Assembly: GCA_019637555.1 (NCBI GenBank) | Contig: JAHBVK010000008.1 | Span: 1-64,000 of the forward strand | Origin: Anaerolineae bacterium | GTDB lineage: Bacteria > Chloroflexota > Anaerolineae > Aggregatilineales > UBA2796 | Direction of reading: 5' to 3' | DNA length: 64,000 bases | In this document: positions 17,046 through 25,564 of the stretch, in pieces | Numbering within the stretch: the stretch's first letter is position 1 | Layout of the letters: every line of letters starts with the position of its first letter | Position numbers and translations under genes: made by a program | Notes under the pieces: generated by a model | The model's input: only the letters and a program-made list of their open reading frames with translations | What the model was told of the DNA's origin: nothing | Database searches by the model: none

Positions 17046-18541
17046 CCACGCCGTTATATCGTCCGCCAATGCTAGTCGATGCGCTGCGGATCCCGCTGAT
17101 CGGGCGCGTGCTGCGAACCAAACGCGGACGATTGGCGCTGCAAATCCCCCTATTTCTGATCGCGGCACTGCTGGTCTACGATGGGCTAACGGGCGATCAG
17201 ATCGCCTCGCGGAATCTAGCGACGGTGAGCGCGTGGGTACAGTATCGGGGCTTGGTGGCGCTGGCGTTATTGCTGGCAGGCAATCTATTTTGTATGGGCT
17301 GCCCCTTCACCTTGCCACGTACATTGGCGCGACGCTTGAGCATCCGGGGACGGCGATTTCCTAAATTCCTGCGGAATAAGTGGCTTGCCATCGGTGGATT
17401 GTTCCTGTTCTTCTGGCTCTATGAATGGCTCGATTTGTGGTCGAGTCCATGGTTGACCGCGTGGCTGATCGTCTCCTATTTCGTGGCGTCATTCGTGCTA
17501 GAGGCGGTATTCACTGAGTCGGCGTTCTGTAAATATGTCTGCCCGTTGGGAACATTCAATTTCGTCTATTCCACCACCTCACCCCTGCAAATCAGCGCAA
17601 GAGATCATAATGTTTGCCGCACCTGTGTGGGTAAAGAATGTGTCAACGGTAGTTACGCGCCACAAGCCGTGATCCTGATCGATGAGATCAAGGATGGACA
17701 GCCGATCAAGCAACACACTAACGGTCCTGATGGCGTACTTGGCTGCGGGACTGAACTATTTGTGCCGCAGATCAAAAGCAACATGGATTGCACGATGTGC
17801 CTCGATTGTGTGCGCGCTTGCCCACATGACAATGTGGCGCTGGCGGTACGCAATCCACTGCGCGAAATCCTCGATCTTTCGGCGTGGGTCAAACGCTGGG
17901 ACGTAAGTTTTTTACTGGTGGCGCTGGCGTTCATGGGCTTGATCAACGCCTTCGGAATGATCCCACCTGTATATGCGCTGATGAACGAGTTTACGCGGCT
18001 GACGGGAATCAGCGATCCGGCTGTGCAGACATTTGTGTTGTTCTTCACGACGATGCTGGTCGTACCGGCGATGCTGAGCATTGGCGCGGCATGGCTCTCC
18101 TCCCGGTTAGGGGGAGCGAAAAAAGAAGGGGCATTGAAGGCGACATTTAGCGCTTTCGCCCCTGCGTTTGTACCAATCGGATTGGGCGTATGGGCTTCGC
18201 ACTATGCTTTCCATTTTCTGACGGGCGCATTAACCATCGTTCCGGTGTTCCAGAATTTCGTGCTAGATCACGGTATTACGCTGCTCGGCACGCCGAATTG
18301 GAGTCTGGCGGCAGTGCTGCCTACCGAGATCGTCAGTGTGTTGGAGATTGTGCTGCTGATCGGTGGTTATCTGGTCAGTGCTATTGTCGCACGGCGGATC
18401 GCTGGAAAGTTGTATAGTCGCGCCAGTTCTGCGCAATTGGCATGGCTGCCTTATGCACTGCTAATGCTCGCCATGATCCTATTCGCGGCGTGGGTAATGA
18501 GCCAACCGATGGAAATGCGGGCGGTAGGATCGATTGGATAA
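17042..18541 (+). CDS. NapH/CcoG/NosR-like polytopic membrane 4Fe-4S protein
   Basis: The 499-aa protein has about ten membrane segments. Cysteine motifs are FCMGCP (83-88), FCKYVCPLGTFN (162-173), C192-x2-C195-x4-C200, C235 and a ferredoxin-type CTMCLDCVRACP (C250, C253, C256, C260). The twin CxxxCP motifs are typical of NapH, NosR and CcoG, which pass electrons from quinol or maintain metalloenzymes. It extends beyond NapH with four or five C-terminal helices. It is translationally coupled to the FixH-like gene before and to CcmB after. The electron acceptor is unknown. Confidence 0.82.
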   Translation: MTTPLYRPPMLVDALRIPLIGRVLRTKRGRLALQIPLFLIAALLVYDGLTGDQIASRNLATVSAWVQYRGLVALALLLAGNLFCMGCPFTLPRTLARRLSIRGRRFPKFLRNKWLAIGGLFLFFWLYEWLDLWSSPWLTAWLIVSYFVASFVLEAVFTESAFCKYVCPLGTFNFVYSTTSPLQISARDHNVCRTCVGKECVNGSYAPQAVILIDEIKDGQPIKQHTNGPDGVLGCGTELFVPQIKSNMDCTMCLDCVRACPHDNVALAVRNPLREILDLSAWVKRWDVSFLLVALAFMGLINAFGMIPPVYALMNEFTRLTGISDPAVQTFVLFFTTMLVVPAMLSIGAAWLSSRLGGAKKEGALKATFSAFAPAFVPIGLGVWASHYAFHFLTGALTIVPVFQNFVLDHGITLLGTPNWSLAAVLPTEIVSVLEIVLLIGGYLVSAIVARRIAGKLYSRASSAQLAWLPYALLMLAMILFAAWVMSQPMEMRAVGSIG

Positions 18542-18548
18542 AGTGAGG

Positions 18549-19244
18549 ATGGCAGCGACTTCTAGTTCACGTCTGGCGCGATTCTGGCAAGCCACGCGCA
18601 CGATCATCAGCAAGGATTTACGCGGCGAGTTTCGCAATCGGCAGGTGATCAGCGCGATGGCATTGTTCGCGCTGCTGAGCACGATTGTGTTTTATTACAC
18701 GCTGGAAAGTCGCGCCGATGTGCGTTTGGCAGCGTTGCCTGCGGTATTGTGGGTGATCGTGGTGTTCACCAGCACGCTGGGACTCAGCCGCAGCCTAGCC
18801 GCCGAACATGATCGCGGAACGTTAGATGCGCTGCTGCTTGCTCCGATTGACCGTGCTGCGCTGTTCTATGCGAAATTTGTGACGACATGGTTCTACTCAC
18901 TGATCGTCGCTGTGTTGGTGACGGGAATCGCGGCGTTTTTCTTCAATCTCAACTTCCCGCCGGGCTGGTGGTTGATCGCGGTATTGGGCACGGTTGGCTT
19001 GGCGGCTGTAGGAACTCTGCTTGGCAGCATGGCGATCCACGCGCGGGGACGTGAGACCACGCTGCCAATATTAGTATTACCAGTCGCACTGCCGATCTTG
19101 ATGGCGTCGGTATCCGCCTCGGCGTTGATCCTTCAAGATCGTCCGTTCAGTGATTGGAATGTATGGGTGCTGCTGCTCGTCGCCACCGATCTGATTTTCG
19201 TGGTTGCGCCGCTCGTGTTGTTCGAGTTCATTGTTGAGGAATAA
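18549..19244 (+). CDS. ccmB: Heme exporter / cytochrome c maturation protein CcmB
   Basis: The 231-aa protein has about six membrane helices. It shows the CcmB layout: I-S-K-D-L-R-G-E-F-R-N-R-Q near the start, FALLSTIVFYYTLES, and LSRSLAAEHDRGTLDALLLAPIDRAALFYAKF in the first half. CcmB is the membrane part of the CcmAB ABC transporter for cytochrome c assembly. No ccmA or ccmC is in this window. Possible starts are TTG at 18534, overlapping the upstream gene, and ATG at 18549; ATG is used here. Its stop directly abuts the end of the convergent ybaK. Confidence 0.85.
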   Translation: MAATSSSRLARFWQATRTIISKDLRGEFRNRQVISAMALFALLSTIVFYYTLESRADVRLAALPAVLWVIVVFTSTLGLSRSLAAEHDRGTLDALLLAPIDRAALFYAKFVTTWFYSLIVAVLVTGIAAFFFNLNFPPGWWLIAVLGTVGLAAVGTLLGSMAIHARGRETTLPILVLPVALPILMASVSASALILQDRPFSDWNVWVLLLVATDLIFVVAPLVLFEFIVEE

Positions 19245-19727
19245 TCAGGTTGCCTCGACAAATTTTGCCTTAAGCACCTGCACCAATCCTTTCACCGGAA
19301 CACGCAGATTGATACCCCTCTGTCCAGCGCTGACGCAGATATATTGCAGTTCGGCGGCAGGTTGATCCAGATAGACTTCCCAGTTCTTGTGTACCAGCAT
19401 CAAAGCGCCGATACCGCCGACTTTCAAGCCTGTCATCTTTTCGGCGTCGGCATGACTCGCCATCGCGACCTTCTTCTGTTTGATGGAAGCAGCGAATTTT
19501 TTCAGATCGAGATGCTTATCCGCCGCAATCATGACCAGTACGGGTTTGCCCCCGCCTATGCGCTCCACCACCAGAGTTTTGTAGACCTCGCTGACCTCTA
19601 CGCCAATTAAGCGGGCGACATCTACTGCGTCGTCGGCAATCGCTTCATCGTAGTGTTTGGTTTCGTATTGGATGCCATTGCTTTCCAATAACCGCATCGA
19701 ATTCAGTTTTACTTGTTTGTCGCTCAT
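19245..19727 (-). CDS. ybaK: YbaK/EbsC family aminoacyl-tRNA deacylase
   Basis: This 160-aa protein matches the YbaK family, which hydrolyses mischarged Cys-tRNA(Pro). Visible signatures are the VYKTLVV strand, VLVMIAADKHLDLKKFA, the conserved Lys in the KKVAMAS block and the GGIGALMLVHKNWEVYLD stretch. It follows the lipid-kinase gene by seven bases on the minus strand and probably shares its transcript. Confidence 0.9.
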   Translation of the reverse strand: MSDKQVKLNSMRLLESNGIQYETKHYDEAIADDAVDVARLIGVEVSEVYKTLVVERIGGGKPVLVMIAADKHLDLKKFAASIKQKKVAMASHADAEKMTGLKVGGIGALMLVHKNWEVYLDQPAAELQYICVSAGQRGINLRVPVKGLVQVLKAKFVEAT

Positions 19728-19734
19728 ATTGTGG

Positions 19735-20679
19735 CTACGCTTGTGTTTGCAAATGATGAGTGAGGATAGGCAGCGCGTTGGGCATCACATCAAAGAGAAC
19801 GGGGCTGCCACTTGCCTGCTCGCCATCCAGTTCCATCGGCAGCATTTTGTCGTCGTCACTCTCGACGCGTACATATTTGGCACGTCCGACATGTACATCA
19901 TCGCGCTTAAGGTGATCGCCCGTGTAAACGGTGGACAGAGCACGGATTGCGGATAATCTTGGCATCGCTTCGATCAGGACGACGTCGAACAAGCCGTCAT
20001 TGACCTCGGCATTGGGAGCGATATGCATCCCATGCCCGAAGTTGCGCCCGTTAGCAACGGTGACGATATAGGCGCCTCCATCGTACCAGAGGTGCTCATC
20101 GAGATAGACTTTGATTTTCGGTGGACTGTACCACAGCAGCGACTCGACGGTCTTGCGGTAGAACGACCACGGACGCCGCCGCACTAAGTGGTTGACACGA
20201 CGCGCAATTTCGCCGCTGATACCCATGCTGGCGATATTCAGGAAGTGATAGTCCAATGCTTCGGTACGAACGTGCCCAATATCGACAGGCGCAACGTGCG
20301 CTGCCTTGATCCACTCAACAGCTTGCATGGGATCAAGCGGAATGCCGAAGGTGCGCGCCCAATCTTGCCCTGTACCTACCGGAATACTACCGAAAGTCAT
20401 CGGCGGTTCGGCGGGATGCGTCTTGTTGAGCATCACCAGTTCGTTGACGATGGCGTGATTGGTGCCATCGCCACCGATAGCGATGACCTTGCGTAAGCCA
20501 GCAGCCCGTGCTTTATCAAGGTGCGGCGCGATCTCCGCCGGACGCTGCGTAATCGCCACCACCAATTCACCGAGTTCTCGCCACAGCAGCGGCTCGATCT
20601 TGGACCACAACCTTCCGGCTCTGCCGCCGCCAGCGTGTGGATTCAGGATGATCAGAGTCTTTTCAGAATTTGTTGTCAT
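19735..20679 (-). CDS. Diacylglycerol/lipid kinase family protein (YegS/DgkB-like)
   Basis: The 314-aa protein has the N-terminal ILNPHAGGGRAGRLW motif (about 11-25). It also has the nucleotide-binding IGGDGTNHAIVNEL (about 68-81) and the PVGTGQDWARTFGIP motif of the DAGK catalytic domain, then a beta-sandwich C-terminal half. It probably phosphorylates a membrane lipid such as diacylglycerol or undecaprenol-like substrates. The exact substrate is not evident. Confidence 0.88.
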   Translation of the reverse strand: MTTNSEKTLIILNPHAGGGRAGRLWSKIEPLLWRELGELVVAITQRPAEIAPHLDKARAAGLRKVIAIGGDGTNHAIVNELVMLNKTHPAEPPMTFGSIPVGTGQDWARTFGIPLDPMQAVEWIKAAHVAPVDIGHVRTEALDYHFLNIASMGISGEIARRVNHLVRRRPWSFYRKTVESLLWYSPPKIKVYLDEHLWYDGGAYIVTVANGRNFGHGMHIAPNAEVNDGLFDVVLIEAMPRLSAIRALSTVYTGDHLKRDDVHVGRAKYVRVESDDDKMLPMELDGEQASGSPVLFDVMPNALPILTHHLQTQA

Positions 20680-20829
20680 AGAATCAATACTAATGATTTT
20701 CTAAAGCCCAATTAGGAGCGAAACTTAATATTATACCTGTTTGGCGAAGTTTATTTTATCCCTGATTTATAACGTATACTGCGGTAAAAGCTTTATACGT
20801 TTCGTTACAACTTCTTAAGATTCCCCTTA

Positions 20830-20858
20830 TTGTAGTCACCGCATAGTTGCATTACACT
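20830..20858 (+). promoter_or_regulatory. Candidate promoter for the secreted LppX-like gene
   Basis: TTGTAG (20830-20835) and TACACT (20853-20858) are spaced by 17 bases, about 95 bases upstream of the start codon. The 270-base gap to the divergent lipid-kinase gene holds several other AT-rich -10-like elements. Confidence 0.4.
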
Positions 20859-20953
20859 GAGGAACGTTCATTGTAATTCTGCGTACAGTATGAAGGGTAA
20901 GGATTCGATTGCACCTACCCTTAATGGTGTATGCCACAAGGAGATTTCTAGGA

Positions 20954-22069
20954 ATGCTCAAGACAAAGTTTCGTTTGGTACTGATGGCGGTATTGGCTCT
21001 GACACTAGCATTCGTGCCTGCGTTGAGCCTGAACCCCGCCCGCGCTCAGGGTGCGAGCTGTCTGCCGGGTTTGGATGAAGCAACTTGTACGCTGTTGAGC
21101 GATGCCTTCACGAATGCAGGCACCTTGACCAAGTTCGTAATGGACTACACGCTGGACATCAAAGCGGACGCCAACACCATCAGCGTCAAGGGCAATGGTC
21201 CCATTGACCTGACCAAGACGGCGGCTGATGCTTCGTCGATGATGAGCGGTGGTAGCGCTGATTCTTCTGCTGCATTGAAGGGTATCGTGATGCAGCAAAC
21301 CGTCACCGCTACCAGCGTGACTGATGGCAAGGAAGATGGCGGCACTATCGAATTCCGTATCGTTGACGGTTTCATCTACTACACCACCGATGGCGGCGAC
21401 AAGTGGCAGAAGGCTGACTTGACCAAGGCTGCCACCTCCATGCAGGAAAGCGTGGAAGGTATGGCTGGTATGGGTGGCACGGGTTCGACCGGTGGCGCCG
21501 GAACCGCCGAGGCGCAAGCCGCAGCGATGCAGATCATGGGCGTGTTCATGTCGCCCGACTTCCAGAAGCTGTTCTCTGATCCCTCCAAGTTCCTTGCTAC
21601 CGAAGTTACCGACGGTGGTGAGGTCGAGGGTGTTTCCACTCAGAAGATCACCTTGAATATCAAGCTGGGTGAACTGCTGGGTACACTGACCAGCGCTGAT
21701 GCCGCGCCGCTAATCGCTGCGATTGGTAAGGCTGCCGGTCTGCCCGAAGGTCAGGAATCGATGATCACGGGTATGGCTGCGATGTTCAAGCCCGTGCTGG
21801 ATGCTTCTACCTTTGCCATCTCGTGGTGGGTTGATCCCGCTGCCAAGCAGTTCCGTGGCTTCGGTCTTGACATTCATGTCAAGGTGGATGCCCAGACGCA
21901 GATGATGATGGGTGGTATGACGGGCGGTTCTGGCGCGGGAGCTGAAGCTCCGAAGGATGTGGAGTTCAACCTCGCCTTCGCCGTGACATTGACCAAGATC
22001 GGTGAAGATGTCGTGGTAGAGCCAGTTGCGGACGCCGTCGAAGTTAATCTCGACGCTCCTGCCAACTAA
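20954..22069 (+). CDS. Secreted LppX/LprAFG-like or LolA-fold protein candidate
   Basis: The frame begins at 20909, but the ATG at 20954 is chosen because AAGGAG lies ten bases upstream and it opens directly into a signal peptide (residues 1-30, ending near Ala-Arg-Ala-Gln), giving 371 aa. The mature part alternates beta-type segments (FVMDYTLDIKADANTISVKGNGPID, GTIEFRIVDGFIYYTT) with Gly/Ala/Met-rich helical linkers, as in lipoproteins of the LppX/LprG superfamily that carry lipids. No lipobox Cys is seen at the cleavage point. Codons are unusually uniform, which suggests high expression. Function unproven. Confidence 0.6.
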   Translation: MLKTKFRLVLMAVLALTLAFVPALSLNPARAQGASCLPGLDEATCTLLSDAFTNAGTLTKFVMDYTLDIKADANTISVKGNGPIDLTKTAADASSMMSGGSADSSAALKGIVMQQTVTATSVTDGKEDGGTIEFRIVDGFIYYTTDGGDKWQKADLTKAATSMQESVEGMAGMGGTGSTGGAGTAEAQAAAMQIMGVFMSPDFQKLFSDPSKFLATEVTDGGEVEGVSTQKITLNIKLGELLGTLTSADAAPLIAAIGKAAGLPEGQESMITGMAAMFKPVLDASTFAISWWVDPAAKQFRGFGLDIHVKVDAQTQMMMGGMTGGSGAGAEAPKDVEFNLAFAVTLTKIGEDVVVEPVADAVEVNLDAPAN

Positions 22070-22117
22070 AGCTAGTAGTAGTCGTAACTGTAATCCCTAA
22101 GCGATTGTAACTGTAAT

Positions 22118-22154
22118 GAAGCCGATCTCGTACTGAGATCGGCTTCACTTTTTT
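22118..22154 (+). terminator. Strong intrinsic terminator of the LppX-like gene
   Basis: A perfect 12-bp stem (22118-22129 with 22135-22146) and a five-base loop are followed by ACTTTTTT. Confidence 0.9.
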
Positions 22155-22243
22155 ATGCGTGATACGCATCGTGGCGCAACATCTAGCCGGGTTAGGCGTA
22201 ATTGCCTGTTATAGAGAATGTTAGCTGCTGAGGAGTATCGGAA

Positions 22244-22363
22244 ATGCCCGGATGTTTAGGATTAATCATGCGCCTGATCACTGACGCTGTCTTGGTGAGG
22301 GCGGCTGGCAAATTTGCCGATTGGTTGTTCAGCCGTGATTGGCGCAAGTTGTTCAAACGCTGA
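22244..22363 (+). CDS. Candidate small cationic protein (39 aa)
   Basis: This short frame starts with ATG at 22244, with GAGGAG eight bases upstream, and ends at TGA 22361-22363. The product is amphipathic and basic at the C-terminus (R-A-A-G-K-F-A-D-W-L-F-S-R-D-W-R-K-L-F-K-R), with three Phe, two Trp and several Lys/Arg. It is flanked by strong terminators (22118 and 22387), and TATAGAGAAT upstream could be a -10 region. There is no annotated family. It may be a membrane-associating peptide, or it may be a chance ORF. Confidence 0.4.
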   Translation: MPGCLGLIMRLITDAVLVRAAGKFADWLFSRDWRKLFKR

Positions 22364-22386
22364 TTGTGCGCCTAGCTGTCAAAATA

Positions 22387-22423
22387 AACGTCCCTCAGTG
22401 CTAGATGTTGAGGGACGTTTTAA
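22387..22423. terminator. Bidirectional intrinsic terminator
   Basis: AACGTCCCTCA (22387-22397) pairs with TGAGGGACGTT (22409-22419) around an 11-base loop. There is TTTTAATTT on the plus side and TTTATTTT on the minus side, so it can end both the small ORF and the minus-strand gene. Confidence 0.8.
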
Positions 22424-22425
22424 TT

Positions 22426-22749
22426 TCATTCGGTTAGCTGCTTGTCCTGGCGCACCGACTCGGGCATCGGTTCGACGCGAGCTTCGACATATTTCCAGCG
22501 CTGCCGCCGGTAGCCGCGATCATCAGGCAGACCAAACGCCTCTTGCTTCTCAATGAGGGTGATCCATAACCCTTTGTTGGGCAGCGCAAAGCGGGTGTGC
22601 AGCTCGTTGTAGTTGACCGAATTGCGCCAACTATCCATACGCACGTTCTTATCCATCCGGCGGACATTCCAGACGGCTCTGTTAAATTTCATTTTGGCAA
22701 GCTTCTGTGCGAGATCATTCATCTCGACAGTGCTGACGAGAACAGGCAT
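22426..22749 (-). CDS. Hypothetical protein
   Basis: The frame opens at 22803, but the ATG at 22749 is preferred because GGGGGA lies about six bases upstream; this gives 107 aa. It is a soluble, basic and charged protein with an N-terminal VLVSTVEMNDLAQKLA strand-helix, a central R-M-D-K-N-V-R-M-D-S-W-R segment and a Pro/Glu-rich end. I do not recognise a family. It is divergent from xseA and ends at its own terminator. Confidence 0.6.
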   Translation of the reverse strand: MPVLVSTVEMNDLAQKLAKMKFNRAVWNVRRMDKNVRMDSWRNSVNYNELHTRFALPNKGLWITLIEKQEAFGLPDDRGYRRQRWKYVEARVEPMPESVRQDKQLTE

Positions 22750-22840
22750 TTTGTTCCCCCGTTTATTGAATCTGGTTTCTAGGTAAGCGGTAACACGTAG
22801 CACACGGTTGCCCAGAATTCTAACCTCAATTGTGACGGGA

Positions 22841-22849
22841 TGCTATAAT
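22841..22849 (+). promoter_or_regulatory. Extended -10 promoter giving a nearly leaderless xseA transcript
   Basis: TGCTATAAT is a perfect -10 (22844-22849) with the TGn extension. Initiation about seven bases later falls at or just before the ATG at 22858, and no Shine-Dalgarno is present between them. Confidence 0.55.
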
Positions 22850-22857
22850 CGCGGCGT

Positions 22858-24081
22858 ATGAATACCAATCAAGATGTTTTCTCTGTCACCGGACTCAATG
22901 TATATATCCGCCACATCTTCGATCTTGATGAACTGCTGCAAGATGTCTGGGTAGAAGGCGAAATTTCCGGTTTCAATCGGCATGCTTCCGGTCACTGGTA
23001 CTTTACGCTAAAAGATAAAGACAGCCAGCTTAAAGCGGTGATGTGGAAAACCAGCGCTGCCCGTCAGCAATATATTCCTGAACATGGCGAAAAGGTACGC
23101 GCCCATGGGCGTGTGACCGTCTACGAGGCACGTGGCGAGTATCAACTGTACTGCGATGCGGTACTGCCGTTGGCGACGGTTGGCGATCTGCACGCGCAGT
23201 TCCGCCAGATATGGGACAAACTTGAAGCGGAAGGCTTATTTAGCCCTGAGATCAAACGTCCGCTGCCGCCGTTTCCGAGACGTATCGGCGTGGTCACATC
23301 ACCAACTGCTGCCGCTTTCCAGGATATCCAGAACGTGCTGCGACGACGCTGGGCGCTGGCGGAGATCATCTTGAGTCCGACCCCGGTACAGGGCAACGAT
23401 GCACCGCCACAGATCTTGCGTGCACTGCGTTTGGTAGATAGTTTAGGCGTGGATGTGATCTTGCTAGCACGCGGCGGCGGCAGTATGGAAGACTTGTGGT
23501 GCTTCAACGATGAGCGAATCGCCCGCGCAATTCGGGAGACTCACGCACCAGTGGTCACCGGCGTTGGTCACGAGACAGACATCACGCTCGTTGATGGCGC
23601 GGCGGATCAACGTGCACCGACCCCTTCAGCCGGAGCGGAGATGATCACGCCGAGCAGCGATGACCTGCGAATGAGATTGCGCGATCTGAAGATTCGCAGC
23701 CACGAGGCGGCGGATTCAAGTCTAGAAGTGCAGCGCGATAGCCTTGATGAGCTTAAACACAAGTTGCGTTTGGTCTCGCCTGTCTCGATGCTGCGGAATC
23801 AACGACAGCGGCTTGATGAGGTCGATTCGCGGATGCGAAAACTGGCAGCGCTGCGGATCAGCGGCTTGCGAGATCGGCTAAACGTCGAAGGGCGGGCTTT
23901 GGAATTGGCGAATCCGCGAAACCTGCTGCGGCGCGGGTATGCCTTGATCACACGGGCGGGCGACGGCAAGCGGATCAGCAATGCTGTCGATGCTGGTCCG
24001 GGCACATCACTACATATTCAACTTGGTAAAGGCACACTCACTGCCACTGTAAAAGACAGGACGCTCGATGACAACGCATGA
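22858..24081 (+). CDS. xseA: Exodeoxyribonuclease VII large subunit
   Basis: The 407-aa protein has the N-terminal OB-fold (about 5-100, VWVEGEISGFNRHASGHWYFTLKD). The nuclease part opens with PFPRRIGVVTSPTAAAFQDI, followed by LLARGGGSMEDLWCFNDE and VVTGVGHETDITLVDGAADQRAPTPSAGAE, the standard XseA signatures. A long coiled coil precedes the C-terminus. With XseB it degrades single-stranded DNA to oligonucleotides. The last 14 bases overlap xseB. Confidence 0.96.
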   Translation: MNTNQDVFSVTGLNVYIRHIFDLDELLQDVWVEGEISGFNRHASGHWYFTLKDKDSQLKAVMWKTSAARQQYIPEHGEKVRAHGRVTVYEARGEYQLYCDAVLPLATVGDLHAQFRQIWDKLEAEGLFSPEIKRPLPPFPRRIGVVTSPTAAAFQDIQNVLRRRWALAEIILSPTPVQGNDAPPQILRALRLVDSLGVDVILLARGGGSMEDLWCFNDERIARAIRETHAPVVTGVGHETDITLVDGAADQRAPTPSAGAEMITPSSDDLRMRLRDLKIRSHEAADSSLEVQRDSLDELKHKLRLVSPVSMLRNQRQRLDEVDSRMRKLAALRISGLRDRLNVEGRALELANPRNLLRRGYALITRAGDGKRISNAVDAGPGTSLHIQLGKGTLTATVKDRTLDDNA

Positions 24082-24307
24082 TATTAATCTGGAAAATCTC
24101 AGTTTTGAGACTGCTTATGAACAAATCGGCGCAATCGTCGATCAACTGGAATCTGGCGAACTGCCGCTAGAACAGACGCTAGCGTTGTATGAGCGCGGAC
24201 GCCAGTTGATCAAGTACTGCGAGGGGCGGCTAGATGCCGCCGAATTACGGATCAGCCAGGTATCCGGTGATAGCGATGGTGGTTTTCGAGTGGACAGTTT
24301 GAAGTAG
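24068..24307 (+). CDS. xseB: Exodeoxyribonuclease VII small subunit
   Basis: The 79-aa protein has the XseB core SFETAYEQIGAIVDQLESGELPLEQTLALYERG and a YCEGRLDAAE helix. It overlaps xseA by 14 bases, so the two subunits are translated together. Confidence 0.94.
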   Translation: MTTHDINLENLSFETAYEQIGAIVDQLESGELPLEQTLALYERGRQLIKYCEGRLDAAELRISQVSGDSDGGFRVDSLK

Positions 24308-24389
24308 ACTCACCCCTCTGCACCCTCTCCAATCCTAGTACAGAGTAATAGCGGGGAATCGAGAGGCTAGATGAATAATCAGATAGGGA

Positions 24390-24429
24390 CAAAGCAAAGA
24401 AAAAGCCAGCGGAGTTGTAACTCCGCTGG
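24390..24429 (-). terminator. Terminator of ilvE
   Basis: A 13-bp perfect stem (24402-24414 with 24417-24429) is followed on the minus strand by TTTCTTTGC, just after the ilvE stop. Confidence 0.8.
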
Positions 24430-24453
24430 CTCGATTCTTAAATTGAGTTCAAT

Positions 24454-25398
24454 TTACGCGCGTACTGGTTCGTCGGCGTAAACCGCGTGCAGCCAGTGAC
24501 GGTACTGCGGCAGTTTACCCTTGACCATATCAAAGAAAGTATCGCGCAGTTTCGCCACGACGGGTCCCATCTTGCCCGTGCCGATGGCGCGATGATCGAC
24601 AGACGTGATCGCCGCGACCTGCACGCCAGTACCGCATAGGAAGGCTTCATCGGCGGTGTAGACTTCAGTGCGGTCAATATCGCGCTCGACCACTTCAATG
24701 CCCATTACTTCGGAGAGCAGCGTGATGATGGTGCTGCGCGTAATGCCTTCCAAAATGTCAGCGTTCAGTGGCGGCGTGATTGCCTTGCCGTGACGCATGA
24801 TGAAGAAGTTCGCGGCACTCGCTTCAGACACATGCCCATCATCGTTCAGCACCAACGCCTCATCGAAGCCGTTCAATTCTGCCTCAGTCTTGATCAGAGC
24901 CGAGTTGATGTACGATCCGCTGATCTTGCCGCGCGCCGGAATGATGTTATCGCTGACACGCTTCCACGAGGAGAAACCGACCTTTAGATTGGTATTGTCG
25001 GCGGTAATGTAATTGCCGAAGGGGAACGCCCACAGCGTGAAATCGCCGGGAACTTCGTGCAGCTTGACGCCGATGCCATTAAGCGACTTGTAAACCAGCG
25101 GACGAATATAGACGTTTTCCTTGAAGTCCTCAGTACGCAGCAGCTCACAGAGGATGTCGCGCAGTTGTTCAGCAGAATAGGGCAGATCGATCATCAGCAG
25201 CTTGGCGGAATTCTTCAGGCGATTGAAGTGATCCAACGGGCGGAACACAAATAGCTGCTTCTCATCGTCATTCCAGTAGGCACGTACTCCCCCGAATGCC
25301 GCTGTGCCGTAATTGAGCGCGTGATTCATCACACTCACTTTGGCTTGGTCAATAGGAACGATCTTGCCCTCAAAGAAAGCATACTTAGGCATGGACAT
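24454..25398 (-). CDS. ilvE: Branched-chain amino acid aminotransferase
   Basis: The 314-aa fold-type IV PLP enzyme catalyses the last step of Leu, Ile and Val synthesis and its reversal. Signatures are NHALNYGTAAFGGVRAY near the start, the PLP lysine K158 in RGKISGSYINS, the EALVLNDDGHVSEASAANFF block and a late AFLCGTGVQVAAI. AGGAG precedes the ATG by nine bases. It is monocistronic, with a terminator downstream. Confidence 0.95.
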   Translation of the reverse strand: MSMPKYAFFEGKIVPIDQAKVSVMNHALNYGTAAFGGVRAYWNDDEKQLFVFRPLDHFNRLKNSAKLLMIDLPYSAEQLRDILCELLRTEDFKENVYIRPLVYKSLNGIGVKLHEVPGDFTLWAFPFGNYITADNTNLKVGFSSWKRVSDNIIPARGKISGSYINSALIKTEAELNGFDEALVLNDDGHVSEASAANFFIMRHGKAITPPLNADILEGITRSTIITLLSEVMGIEVVERDIDRTEVYTADEAFLCGTGVQVAAITSVDHRAIGTGKMGPVVAKLRDTFFDMVKGKLPQYRHWLHAVYADEPVRA

Positions 25399-25510
25399 GG
25401 CGCTAGACTCCTACTCCTTCAGTAAATTTTCTGCGGTGCGGTCACAGTGATGAACATTATCTTGCACTCAACAGCGGGAGAAAATGTCCATTAAGACCAG
25501 TTCAGAGATA

Positions 25511-25541
25511 AAAAAAGCCGGAGTTATAGTTATACTCCGGC
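25511..25541 (-). terminator. Terminator of the primary sigma factor gene
   Basis: GCCGGAGT (25517-25524) pairs with ACTCCGGC (25534-25541), and TTTTTT follows on the minus strand. Confidence 0.8.
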
Positions 25542-25564
25542 AAAGCATCAGCGACCAGTTGCAA

